Positions 35,641 to 46,985 of a stretch of 64,000 bases of DNA are shown in pieces. Source of the stretch: Pegoplata infirma (taxonomy: Eukaryota; Arthropoda; Insecta; Diptera; Anthomyiidae). The stretch's first letter is position 1; every line of letters begins with the position of its first letter. Below the pieces are notes generated by a model. The model was not told the origin of the DNA. It saw only the letters and a program-made list of their open reading frames with translations, and searched no databases. The stretch lies in contig OY992536.1 of NCBI GenBank assembly GCA_963921195.1, forward strand, positions 286,707,530 through 286,771,529, written 5' to 3'. Made by a program: the position numbers and the translations under genes.

Positions 35641-38600
35641 TAAAAGCTTTTCTACGCTAAGACTACTACTTAAATGAAAGAGTTCATAGTTTTGTATGTC
35701 TTTGTTCATATGAATTTCATCCATTGGCAATTTTGTTTTCTGTATACAGGTTTTCCTAAACTAAAAACTGTTAACATTTTTAAGCAAAATTAAGTTAAAT
35801 AAGCACATGCGACCTACCAATGACGTAACACGAAATTCTAAGCGGTCAAAACTGAAAAATAAAAAATTAAAAAAAATACAAAAAGCTTGTACTATCAAAA
35901 CATAATTTTAGGCATAAAAAAAAATAAAAAATCGTAAGTTCAGTAGAATTTCGATCGCTATTGACTCCGAGTATCAGCCCTTTGTAAACCCAAAATGTAT
36001 AGTGTTTTTAACCCTGACTATTCAGCACTTTAAACACTGGCAATAGTTTTTTAAACCCCGCATATTTTTTTTTATTAATTAACATAAATCTACATTATTT
36101 TTGCTTTATAATTAAAAAAAATCCCTATTAAATCATCGTTTTCTACTTAAATCACGCCCATATTAAACTTTTCAAATCTAAAAAAAAATCTATAAAAAAT
36201 GTAAGGACAATATTAAATGTAAAATCTTTGAAAAAATCTTAAATATTTCTAAAAAAAACTACAAAAACACTTGCTTGCTTTACTACAAAACTAATTAAAC
36301 TTACTATTTATGTAAATAAACTATTTTTGCTAAAAATTACAAAATAATAAAAAAAAAATAGTATGGAAAAAAAGAAGTTCGTAAACGAAAATCTTGTTAT
36401 TTCAAAATAAGGATTTTCTAAAAAAAAATTTACAGGTTTCGCTAAAAAAAACTACGTTGATACTTAACCAGGCAGCAAACAAAAACTACGCTACGCAACA
36501 AGGAAAGCTTTTTCTTTGCTAAAGTGACTTTTATAAAAAAAAAAAATATTTAAGGCAAATTTTTCAAATGATTTAATCGTTTGGAAAATTTTTACTTTTG
36601 ATAAAATAAGCGATAGAATTTTTTAACAATTTATAAACTAAAATTTTTTGAATATACTACTTTTCTTAGTGCTACAAAAAAAATTAAGGCAAACTTTTTA
36701 AAAAAACATTTTAAAAAAAGACCGTATTTACATTAGGCAATTTTAATTGCGGCAATTTTGATTTTATCGTGTATCAGAGAGAGATCTAAGATTCTTCCCT
36801 CTCTCTCTGATACACTAGAAAATCAAAATTGCCGCAATTAAAATTGCCTTATGTAAATTCGGTCAAACTAAAAACTACTTTTTTATATTTTTTTTTGTAA
36901 TGTATGAATTGAGTAAATAATTTTTTAGGTCATCTTTAAAACAGATACTCTTACCTTCTTCACTTCTTAATTAATATTTTATATAAAAAAAATTTTTCCC
37001 AACAGCTGCTAAAATGACTTAATTTTTAAAGTCATTTTGAATGCAGCCGAAAATATGATACAAATGTTGTGTGTATTATTAATCCTGCTCATATTACCAA
37101 AAATATCATATTATGATCTGCACAAAAATCGGCACACTTTTTGAATTTAATTTTTATTTTTTTTTTTCGATAAGCAGATTTACAAAAATCCCAAAAAATT
37201 AGCAACAGCAGCAGTAGATCATGTAACATTATCTAAAGTTTCATATGGCAGAAATTTGATTTTAAAGCGAACAATATTTATTTTTTTTTTATTATAGTCA
37301 CGCCTATTGTGTGAAAAACAAGAAAAACTCAACAGACAAAAACGGGTGGTGTTGGTTTTATGAGGTTTTTTTTTATATTATTATTTAATTTTTTTTTTTG
37401 TAACTTTTAAGCCATTGTTATTTGCACAAATGTGTGACAAAACATACATGTTTTACAACATGCAACCATGCATTAAGGTTTTTTTTTTGTTGTAAATTAA
37501 CAAAAAATATAATACAACTATGATTTACGTGATTTTTTTGTAAATAAAAAGAATAATTTTGATGAACACCCACATGGAGGAGGAAAAAATAAGAGATAAC
37601 AACAAAAAATGTGGGTGGTTGGTAAAATTTAAGGTAGTTTTATGCAAAACTTCAAGAATTAAAAAAAAATATTTTTTCGAAAATTTGTAGATCCAGATTT
37701 TTGTTGATATCAATTTGTTCAAAGTTTGATGAAAATCAAAGTGCGCAACAAAGGACGCATTTATTGCAAGTTTTTAGAGAATCTTTGTTTCAACTTTTTT
37801 GATTATTCCATGAATTTTTCCTAAACTTCTTTCTGATTTTTCTTAAAGTTTTCTGACCATTTCTATAAATGCTACTGATTTTTTTCTAAATTTAACAGAT
37901 TTCTTCTCAATTTCCTTGACTTTTTATAAGGGTTTTAGTTGAAAAAAAAAAAAAATAGAAGAAAAATTGAATTTCTATAAATTATAGGCATTTCTGGTAT
38001 TCCTATGACGCTTTTCAAACACTCCAGATTGTGTTATCATCAGCAGAAACAAGAATCCCAAAACAAGAATCTGAGGTTAGATTTTCATATGGCAGATTCC
38101 AATTTAGCAACCCAACAAACCTGTGCGTAAAATGGTGATTCTTCTTTAGCGACCCGTAGAACCGGTGTATGAAGAGTTTTAAGCGAATCTGTAATATTTT
38201 TAAAAAATTTAGCGCCATATTGGATCCACCATATTGAAATCCAAAAACCGCCACTCGGCATTGAAAAGTAAATATTTTTAAGTAATTTCGAATTTTTTTT
38301 CAAAAATCCATACCAATTTTGGAGAGAGCGGTGGCCCGGTTGACGAAGAACCCCTCAATGTATGTGAATATTTATAGTTTCTACTGAGTAAGTTTTGACA
38401 ATTCCCAACACTACACTTCTATTTCTAGATATATTAACCTCACTTCAAACTTTTTTTCAACATTTTTGTATCTTACATTTTTTCGCAAGGGTTACCAAAA
38501 TGATCTGGAATTGCAGACACAAATAAAGGAATTTGCACAATATGTATGAAAATTTCATTCGGCATATGAAATATTTCATTGTTGTAATGAAACAACGTTA

Positions 38601-38750
38601 ATTTCCATTCAGTAGTGATATGAAGCGTTTTTCTATCAGTGCAGAGGCATTTTGTCTTCAACTTCTCATTTACCCAAGAGTAAATTTTTTAAAATTTTTA
38701 TTCTACTTGACCTAAAAATTATATGGGACAAATTTGAGGCTAGTCGGATA
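35640..38750. other. Mostly A/T-rich intron, no supported gene
   Basis: Apart from the hairpin at 36720-36864 I see only low-complexity sequence and a less A/T-biased patch at 38030-38340 with overlapping minus-strand frames of 72-79 codons. That patch contains CGCCATATTGGATCCACCAT, a phrase reminiscent of dispersed fly repeats, but I cannot assign it. Confidence 0.45.
36720..36864. repeat. 145-nt near-perfect foldback hairpin
   Basis: Left arm 36720-36784 and right arm 36800-36864 are 65-nt inverted repeats with few mismatches, around a 15-nt loop. Outer ends are GACCGTATTTACATTAGGCA and its inverse GACCGAATTTACATAAGGCA; inner ends are GAGAGAGA/TCTCTCTC. Either a tiny foldback MITE or, if transcribed with the intron, a long hairpin RNA. 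Confidence 0.9.
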
Positions 38751-38754
38751 AGAG

Positions 38755-39504
38755 CATTGGCGTAGGAAGCCAACATTTCTGGGGGGGGCTAAAGCCCCCT
38801 AGATTTTTTTGAATTTTTTTTTTTTTTTTTTTTAATAGAAAACCCCAGACCTATTTCTGAAGCGTTCCCTTCATCATGTGTCTAGGTGTCCTAGAAACGA
38901 ATGCCCTCCGAAAGCGGTTAAAAATTCATATTTTTTTTTTAAACAAATTTTGATTCTGAAGATTTTTCGGAAATTTAGAACTCCCAAATATGTTATGAAA
39001 ATGAAAGATTTTTAATGTTTTTCCTATAGTAAAATCATTAGATTACTATGATTTTTTTCAAGAAAAAGTTCTGATGATTGCAAAAGTTGATGATTATTAG
39101 TTAAAATTCTCAGATTCTTTCTTCCAATAACTTTTGTCTATAAAAAACCACTTATAATTTATAAACTTTTTTAAATCAAAGAACTTAAAATGTTTTCCTG
39201 AAGTTAAAATCCTAAGATTCGGTGAAGTTTTTATTACTGACAAAACATCAGATTCATATAAAAACTATTTTTCAATGGGAAAAACTATTAGATCTAATAT
39301 AATAATCATTACGAGTCCTTAAGACTCGTAGAATAATCATAACGAGTCCTAAAGATTCATTATTATTATTTATTGTTGCAAAAATTAATGAAATCATTAA
39401 ATTATGAAAACAAAAATTGTGAATGATTAAAATTCTGGGGGGGGGGGGCTAAAATTATTCTGGGGGGGGCTAAGCCCCCCCAGACAGGGCTATCTACGCC
39501 AATG
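38755..39504. mobile_element. 750-bp hAT-like non-autonomous element
   Basis: Terminal inverted repeat CATTGGCGTAGG / CTACGCCAATG, flanked by an exact 8-bp duplication GATAAGAG (38747-38754 and 39505-39512). Subterminal GGGGGGGCTAAAGCCCCC and GGGGGGGCTAAGCCCCCC repeats lie near both ends. CA...TG termini with GGCGTAG and 8-bp duplications are typical of hAT elements. Interior is non-coding A/T-rich sequence. Confidence 0.88.
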
Positions 39505-39955
39505 GATAAGAGGTTCAGTTATTTGAAAATCAAAGTTTTGGCGTTTTGAAAAAAAATAAATAAATAAATAAAAAATTATGTCTTGCGATGCATTATATTT
39601 AATATGTACTTCTGAACACGAATATTAAATAATTTTTAAAATGGTTAAACGGTTTTCGAGACATCGCAATTTGAAATTTGGAAAAAAGTTTTGCTTTTTT
39701 TCCTACGGTCAAGAAATTAAAAAAAAATCTCCATCTTTTTTTTCTTGACTCTTTTACAGAGCCTGAGTAAAACTTTCATATAAAATTAATTTTAGCCAGC
39801 CAAATCCGATCATTTCAACACGTGGTTCCATCTGATCAAAGTTAAAGCGAAAAAAAAATCTGGATTTTTAAAAATTTGTAAATCGACAGTTGAAGAAAAT
39901 AACATAAATTTTAATCAAACATTGATTGACTCATTTAAATTTTGTTGATCAATAT

Positions 39956-40236
39956 CCCAGTCGGCAAAAAAAATCACACCTGACATACTGCTGACTCTCC
40001 CTTTATAAAATTGCTGACATCTTCATACAATTTTTCAAAATGTCATCAATGACATGTCAGCAGTTGGTCAGCGGTTATTTAAACGAATTGTTAGTGGCCA
40101 CCGATACTGGTGGACACTGCTGACCAACTGCTGACATGTCATTGATGACATTTTGAAAAATTGTATGAAGATGTCAGCGATTTCATAAAGGGAGAGTCAG
40201 CAGTATGTCAGGTGTGATTTTATTTTGCCAACTGGG
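39956..40236. mobile_element. 281-bp long-inverted-repeat MITE
   Basis: Arms of about 115 bp: left starts CCCAGTCGGCAAAAAAAATC, right ends with the inverse of CCCAGTTGGCAAAATAAAAT, and both contain CTGACATCTTCATACAATTT and ATGTCATCAATGACATGTCA. Flanked by ATAT on both sides, the same 4-bp duplication seen for the 7151-7336 MITE. A loop of about 55 bp contains CCACCGATACTGGTGG. Non-coding. Confidence 0.85.
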
Positions 40237-40654
40237 ATATTTAATTAAAAGTTTTTAGCTGATAATTTGTTGTTTGTATTAAGCATGTCAAAGTTAATAA
40301 AAATAATCGGAACGATATTCCTTTTTTATTTTTCATTTTTCAAAAATTCGAAATTGTTGTGGAAATTTTTCAACATCCCAAAACTTTGATCGGAGGTACT
40401 ACGAGTTAAAATTATCGGATTTGGCTCATAATAAGTTCAAATGAAAAATTGCCTCAAGGTCTACGAAAGGGACAAGATAAAAAATTTTTGAGATTTTTTT
40501 TTTAAATTCTTAAACGTAGGAAAAACCCGCCATTTTTTGAAAATATAACCTTAGTATTCATGCACATTTATGGGAAACTTGCAAAAACAAAATCGGTTCA
40601 CCAATTACAGAGTGCAAGAATTAAAAACACAATGCAACTTCTTTTTATATATGT

Positions 40655-41170
40655 ACTAGCTGAAGCACCCGGCATTGCCCTGGTTGATCTATATGGTTCA
40701 TTGATACATAATTATTTTCTCATGTCGAATCTTTCTGAAGTGACGTAAAATCTCACTGAAATGAAGAAATTTGTTAATAACTTCACCCCAGCGCCATCTA
40801 CCGGGTCCAAATTTTATCAGGAAACTTATATTGGTTTAATAAATTTATTTTGTGAATTTTAGCCAAATTGTACCATAAATACAAAAAATGGAATTATGAC
40901 GACAACAGCACCCCATCTATCAGGTCCAAATTTTATTAGGAAACTTAGTTTTGTTTTAAAAATATATTTTGTGAATTTCAGCCAAAGCGTACCATAAATA
41001 CCAAAAATTTAAATATTGCGACAACAGCGCCACCTATCGGAATTAAACTTAAGAGAAAACTGATTCCAGACTAAACTAATATATTTTCCAAGTTTTGTGT
41101 CAATCGGTCCAGCGGTTCTTAAGTTTTAGTAACACGTACGCCGCACAAACTTTTTTATATAATGAGAAGA
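40655..41170 (+). repeat. Dispersed repeat with three tandem 'GCGCCAyCTAyCGG' subunits
   Basis: Starts TAGCTGAAGCACCCGGCATT and ends in CAATCGGTCCAGCGGTTCTT, ACACGTACGCCGCACAAACT, TTATATAATGAGAAG. Between are three direct subunits of about 125 bp, each with GCGCCACCTATCGG-like sequence (near 40790, 40910, 41027) and TGTGAATTTTAGCCAAA. A fourth partial copy is at 44995-45175. It resembles 3' ends of widespread insect retroposons, but I cannot name the family. Confidence 0.65.
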
Positions 41171-42030
41171 AAGATAGACTAAAATTCAAATAACTCATAA
41201 ATCAATACACACACAAAAACCGTATACACATAAGAACCTTGTTATTAACGTCACCTTTCATGGGAAATTTACTAAAACAAAATCGGTTCAGAGAAAATCC
41301 TCAAGTTTTATATTTTTTTTAGCTTTTTTTGGATTTTTTAACTCTTCCTAGATTTACAGATTCTAATTAGATTTTTTTATGAATATTTTGGATTTTCTTT
41401 AAATTTATTTAATTTCCAGATTTTTTCTTAATATTTTTTATTTTTTTTTTTTTTGATTTTATGAATTTTTTTTTTAATTTGATACAGTTTTTCTGTTTTT
41501 TCCTAAAACTTTACAAGCTTTTCTGATATTATCTGAATATTTCTGAAAATTTATAAATTTTTTCTTTGTATGTATTGAAATTTCGGTAGTTTTTTTAAAT
41601 TTTTCTAAATAATTAAATCCTACATCTCTTTTTAAGCTCGAAAATTTTGCATTAATCTTTCTAAAACCTTATTGACACTTAATGTTTTGGAACTCTCGAA
41701 ATTTTAAACAAAATCTTTGTCACCAAAAGAATTCAAAATTTTCCTTAAAAAAAGGTATCACATTCTACGCTTTAACAATAGTGTTTTTAAAAATAAACAG
41801 TTAACAAACTTAATTCAAACTAAAATACTAACATTTTAAAATTTTATACGCGTTCAAATCCCTAACACAGAAAAAAACTAAAACACCCAAAAAAAATTAA
41901 AAATAAAACAAAGCATTATTTAAAAATGTTATTGTTATTCTATAAGGCAAAAAATAAAAAAAAAACTGGACTGTGAATTTAACATATTTTTAGTGATTCC
42001 TAAAATAAATATATTATAACCCAAACAAAA
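41170..42030. other. A/T-rich intron, no gene
   Basis: Poly-T and poly-A tracts; nothing recognised. Confidence 0.5.
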
Positions 42031-42031
42031 A

Positions 42032-43289
42032 TACACTGAAAGAATTTTTTGAAAATTAGTGATTAAAAAATGATAATCATAAGCCAATGATATTTTGGAA
42101 GAATCAATGAATTTTTTATAACAGTTACACAGAAAGTATTATTGTTCTTTATGAGTCAATGCACTATTTTTTAGATTAATAACGTTTTCCTAATGGCTAT
42201 GATTATTTTCATTAAATTTATGAAAAAATCATACATTTTATAAATTTTCTTTTCTTTTAAACTTTTTTATTAAAATTTTGAGTAGATTAATATTTTTGTT
42301 TGAACATTGGTAATTCTCACTCAAATTTTTTATGCTACTTGTAGTATAGGGTTTTTTTATTTGCTAAATAGTCTTGACAAAAAATCTGACAAATTCCAAA
42401 ACACGTGTCGGCTAAAACTTTTAAAAATGACTAACATAAATCAAAAATATTTTTCTTGAAAATTATTCTATGAAAATATCATGGTTTTAATAAGTAATGG
42501 AAAGATAATCTCGAGCTTAAATAAACCTACTCAATATATAATATTTTTAAATTCGTATACGACAATTCTTTTTTTTAAGAAAAAATAGTCAGAACTTTTT
42601 ATGAAATGTGTGAACATTTCTACTATTCCAATGAAGTTTTTTTTTATCAATTTTATGAAAAAAATCATTCATCCAATGAAAAAAGAATATTGGCTCACTT
42701 CTAATGCATTTTTCATAGATTGTATGAACATAATCATTACTATAATGAACAAATGTCTTTTAGTTCACGAAAAGTTTCATTTCATTTCATTCCAATGAAT
42801 TTTTTTTTATAAATTTTATGAAAAAATTCATTCATCCAATGAAAAAAAAAAAAACATTGGCCCACTTCTAATGCATTTTTCATAGATTGTATATAGTCAG
42901 AACTTTTTATTATATGTGTGAACATTTCTACTATTCCAATGAATTTTTTTTTATCAATTTTATGAAAAAATTCATTCTTACAATGAAAAAAGAATATTGG
43001 CTCAATTCTAATGAATTTTTCATAGATTGTATGAACATAATCATTACTATAATGAACAAATGTCTTTTAGTTCACGAAAAGTTTAATTTTTATATAAATA
43101 TTTTTTTTTAAATTCTCCTGATTTTGTTTCATAAAATGTATGAAATGTTCATAAATTAAAAAATTTAAATACGACTCAAAAAAATCGAATAATTTCGTTT
43201 ATCTAGAGAATTAAATCATCATTTAAACTCTAATGAAGTTTCATTGATTTTAAGAAAATTTCATTTATAAAATCATTTCTTTCAGTGTA
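42032..43289. mobile_element. 1.26-kb element with TACACTGAAAGAA ends and internal tandem copies
   Basis: Left end TACACTGAAAGAATTTTTTG (42032) is inverted at the right end TTTCTTTCAGTGTA (43276-43289). Inside, a block with CAATGAATTTTTTTTTATCA, TTTTATGAAAAAATTCATTC, TATTGGCTCACTTCTAATG and CATAATCATTACTATAATGA is present about three times (42601-42780, 42789-42890 partial, 42896-43085). Short open frames in the block are artefacts of the repeat. Likely a TA-target MITE that grew by internal duplication. Confidence 0.75.
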
Positions 43290-44990
43290 TCGTATATTGA
43301 AAATCACATTAAACTGCATATTGACAAAAAAACCAAACACTTTTTTTAGTACAAATCACAAAAAAAAAAATCACAACAATCACAGATATAAAAGGTTGCT
43401 TGTATACATATATTCTTTTAAGACTTCTGCTCTAAAAATGATGACATTTTTGTGGTTTGGACTTGAAAAGTTGAAACAGCAAAAAAATATATAAAAATGT
43501 TTGCAGACGCGACACTTCATACATAATAAAATCGTGAAATGTCTCAAATGTTGATTTCAATGTTTTCAAAATTTTTTTTATCGTATTTTTGTGAACTGTT
43601 TTATAGATTTAAACAGAATTATATGACAACAGCCAAACCAACAAAAAAAAATTATTGTTTTTTGACAATAATACCTATATAAAAAACGCAACAACACGTT
43701 TTTAAAGGTTCTAAAATTTATAATAAAATAATTTTTTTTTTTCACATTTTAAAAATTTGCTACACTTTTTAGGTTTCTTATTTAACCTTAAACTTGGCTC
43801 AAGGAAAAAGTATCAAATAATACGAAACTTTTTTTTTTATATTTTTTGGTTTTAATTTTTGGAGTTTTGTGGTTTTTAGTGATTTTTTTGGACCAGACAG
43901 AAAAAGAAATCAAAGCAAATGAAACTAGAAGGTTTTTTTTTTTTGTTAATTTTCACAAATGAGTGCACAATTTTTGGCTAAAAACAAGATGTGTTAAAAT
44001 CACGATCACCATGATCATCATCATTATTATGATGAGAATGATAATTTTTATCATTGTTAAGTGAAGTTAACTCATCATCATCATGATCGTCGTAGTCGTT
44101 GAAGTCGTCTTCATGACCATCAAGGTGATGTTGATTATCAAAAAAATTACTACAAAAAAAAAAAACTGAAATAATGTTTATGTCTTTTAAAAACTGGTTA
44201 AAACATTATGTTGGTTATTTTTTCAGGCTAAAATGAAGAGGATATGTTTTGTGGTTTTCTGAAGTTTTTTTATTTTTTTTTATTTTCGGGGGGATAAATA
44301 ATTTTGGCAGACAGAAAGACGCTTTAAACAGAAATTAAGATCAAGAAAAAGTTAATTCAAGTTAATTTTTGAAAATAAATACCAACATCAAGAAATATGA
44401 TTTACACATGTGTTAACAATAATTTTTATGGAATTTATATAAATTATAACTTGAAATGAAATTTGTATACTTTTTTTTTTTAGCCAAATTTATGAACGGA
44501 ATATTTTTTTGTTAACACATTGAATATACAAAAGAGAAAATTACTTTAAAGTAGGTATTATGTTTCTGAAAAGTAACATTTTGAAAAAATGTACTTAAAT
44601 AAATAGTTCCATTTTAAAAAAATGGTACCATTTTCAAAAAGTACTCACATAAATGGTCTTATTTTCGCACTTAGAATAAAAATGATTTTGTTTAACTCTT
44701 GGTTTACCATGGAATTTTTGGAATTTCCTAAATTCTCCTTGCTATCGAACCACTGAGATTTTATCAACAAAATTTTCTGCCTGAAAGCATGAACAGAACA
44801 AACACTTCACGGCACTTTTTATACAAACCAAAATTTATTTTATTTCACTGAAGATATCTCTCAATCTCCATGCTTCTCTCTCATTTTATGACTCTCCAAT
44901 GCTGCCATATTTTGACAAAAAAATCGATAATTTTCGTTCATAATAGCAACATAATTATCAATTTCTTGGAATTTTTCTATTTTTTCAGAA
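43290..44990. other. A/T-rich intron with GATCAT simple repeat, no gene
   Basis: At 44000-44130 a GATCAT/ATCATC-type simple repeat runs in both polarities, ending with CGTCGTAGTCGTTGAAGTCG. Nothing else recognised. Confidence 0.5.
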
Positions 44991-44994
44991 TTTT

Positions 44995-45175
44995 TTTTAA
45001 TAAATATATTTTGTGAATTTTAGCGAAATCGTACAAAAAATCGGAATATCACGACAACAGCGCCAACTGTCGGGATTAAACTTTAAGAGAAACCTTAACC
45101 CAAAATAAACTCACATATTATCCAACTTTGGTATCAATCGGTCCAGCTCTTCTTGGGTTTTACAAACACGTGGCC
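44995..45175 (+). repeat. Partial copy of the 40.7-kb dispersed repeat
   Basis: Shares ATTTTGTGAATTTTAGC, ACGACAACAGCGCCAACTGT, CAATCGGTCCAGC and ACACGTGGCCG with the 3' part of 40655-41170, in the same orientation. 5' subunits are missing. Confidence 0.7.
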
Positions 45176-45547
45176 GGAATTTTTCTAATTTGGATTTTTT
45201 AATATGCAAACTATACGTGCAATACAGTATATTGCATAACATTGATTTTTACAGAGATTTTCGTTAAATTCCTGCATTTTTTAAATTTTTCCGATCTGTT
45301 CTGAATATTCCTAGATTTTACTGATTTTTTTATAATTTGCTCACTTTTTAATTTTTCATGATGCTTTGGTTTTTTTAAGCGAACTATACGTGCTATACAA
45401 GTTTTTAAACAAAAGACTGATTCCAAAATTCCTGCCATTTTTTATACCCAACATCCCTCTGTGATACAGGTTATGATGAGTTTATTTTTACCCAAGAACG
45501 AAGCCTGTTGAAATTGGAAAAAATCGGTTCATGTTTTGACCTCGCCC

Positions 45548-46875
45548 TAGGGTTGCCAGACGGCCTGGAATGGCCTGGATTTTCCAGTTATTTAAGGTCT
45601 GGTTCAGTTTCCAGTTAAAACATAATTTATCCAGTTGAAAAAGGATTTCTTTTATTTTAACAATTATTTTTTTTTTTATTAAATATTTTTTACAATTTTT
45701 TGGGACTACTTTTTGAATAAAACATTAATCATAAATAGGAATGGGATTTTCATGCACTAAAAAATCGAAAATATGCGCTAAAAAATTCAAAATATGCACC
45801 AAAAAATCTTAAAATATGCACTAAAAATAAAATGTGTACAATAAAAATCTTGTTATCATAGGAAAAACTTCTTAAAATGCAAAAATTAACGCCGGGTTTA
45901 AGTAGTAACATTTAAAACTTTATACGAGCAATATTTTTTTTAGAAATTAAGAAAATCTTAAAAAAATAAAAGCAAAAAAAAATTTTTTTCTTATTTTCAA
46001 AATAAATTTTTAAAATTTTAAATAGTTTTTGGAAAAAATAAATTTCAATTTGTGATTTTGCTAATTTATGCCAAAATATGCAAAAATATGCACTTAAAAG
46101 TTCGTAATGTGCACAAATTATGCATTTAAAATTAAAATATGCAAAAATATGCATTTTCACCAAAATATGCAAAAACAAATCGAAGTCATTTTAACGCAAA
46201 TTTCTTGATTCGGAAAGATAATTGGACGATATCGTTTTTAGACTATCGACAAAAAACATGCATTTGCATGGAAATCTCATCCCTAATCATAAATATAACA
46301 TGAATGCCTCTTTTGTATACGGAAAATGTGCTCTTTTTGCTGCATTTTCACTAATTTTTTTACAACTTTTTCGAGCAATTCGGCCAGTCTAGCGTTGATT
46401 TCGGCACGAATGTTTTCCTTGAGCTCGTCGATGATTTAAGGATTCTTGGCGTACATTTTGCTTTTTAAAAAACCCCATAAAAATATATCTGGATGGGTCA
46501 AATCTGCAAATGATGGTCAGTTGTTGTCGCTTTTGTTTGACAACGCACGTCCCGAAAATTTTAACTGTCCTAGATTTCCAGATTTGACCACTTTGGACTT
46601 AATTTTTTGCGGTTATTTAAAAAGTAAAATGTACTCTAACAATCCTCAGGCCAATGGGGAAAAAGTAATATAAATGCTTAATGCATTTTGCCGTGGCAAA
46701 TAGAGACGGCCATTTAGTCCAAAATAAAAATATGAGTCTCACATATGAAAATCGGTTGATTTTTTTTTTCAAATTATTAAAAAAAAAATTATGTATGGGT
46801 CCAGTTACTTTTTCAAAATCCAGCTGAAAATTTTCCATTATCCAGTTATTTGACTTCTAGTATCTGGCAACCATA
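45548..46875. mobile_element. 1.33-kb hAT-like element carrying inverted DDE-transposase scraps
   Basis: Ends TAGGGTTGCCAGACGG and the inverse of TATGGTTGCCAGATA, flanked by an exact 8-bp duplication CCTCGCCC (45540-45547, 46876-46883). Inside, two fragments of a mariner/Tc3-like transposase lie in opposite orientation. The minus strand (about 46515-46330) reads FADLTHPDIFLWGFLKSK, MYAKNP, a stop, then IIDELKENIRAEINA. The plus strand (about 46575-46660) reads FPDLTTLDLIFCGYLKSK, MYSNNPQ. Both match the end of the catalytic domain around the last acidic residue. They are not hAT-type, so they were captured or belong to an older insertion. Confidence 0.75.
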
Positions 46876-46985
46876 CCTCGCCCCCATACAACCGTACAAA
46901 AGTTGGCATCCTTTCGTAATTTGACAGATAAATGAATTTTATATTCATTAATCATCATTTTGGATTTCGACGAGATCGGGCTATT

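Noticed and set aside
38015..38303. Overlapping minus-strand frames of 72-79 codons
   Set aside because: No domain, no splice signals; the patch resembles dispersed repeat sequence.
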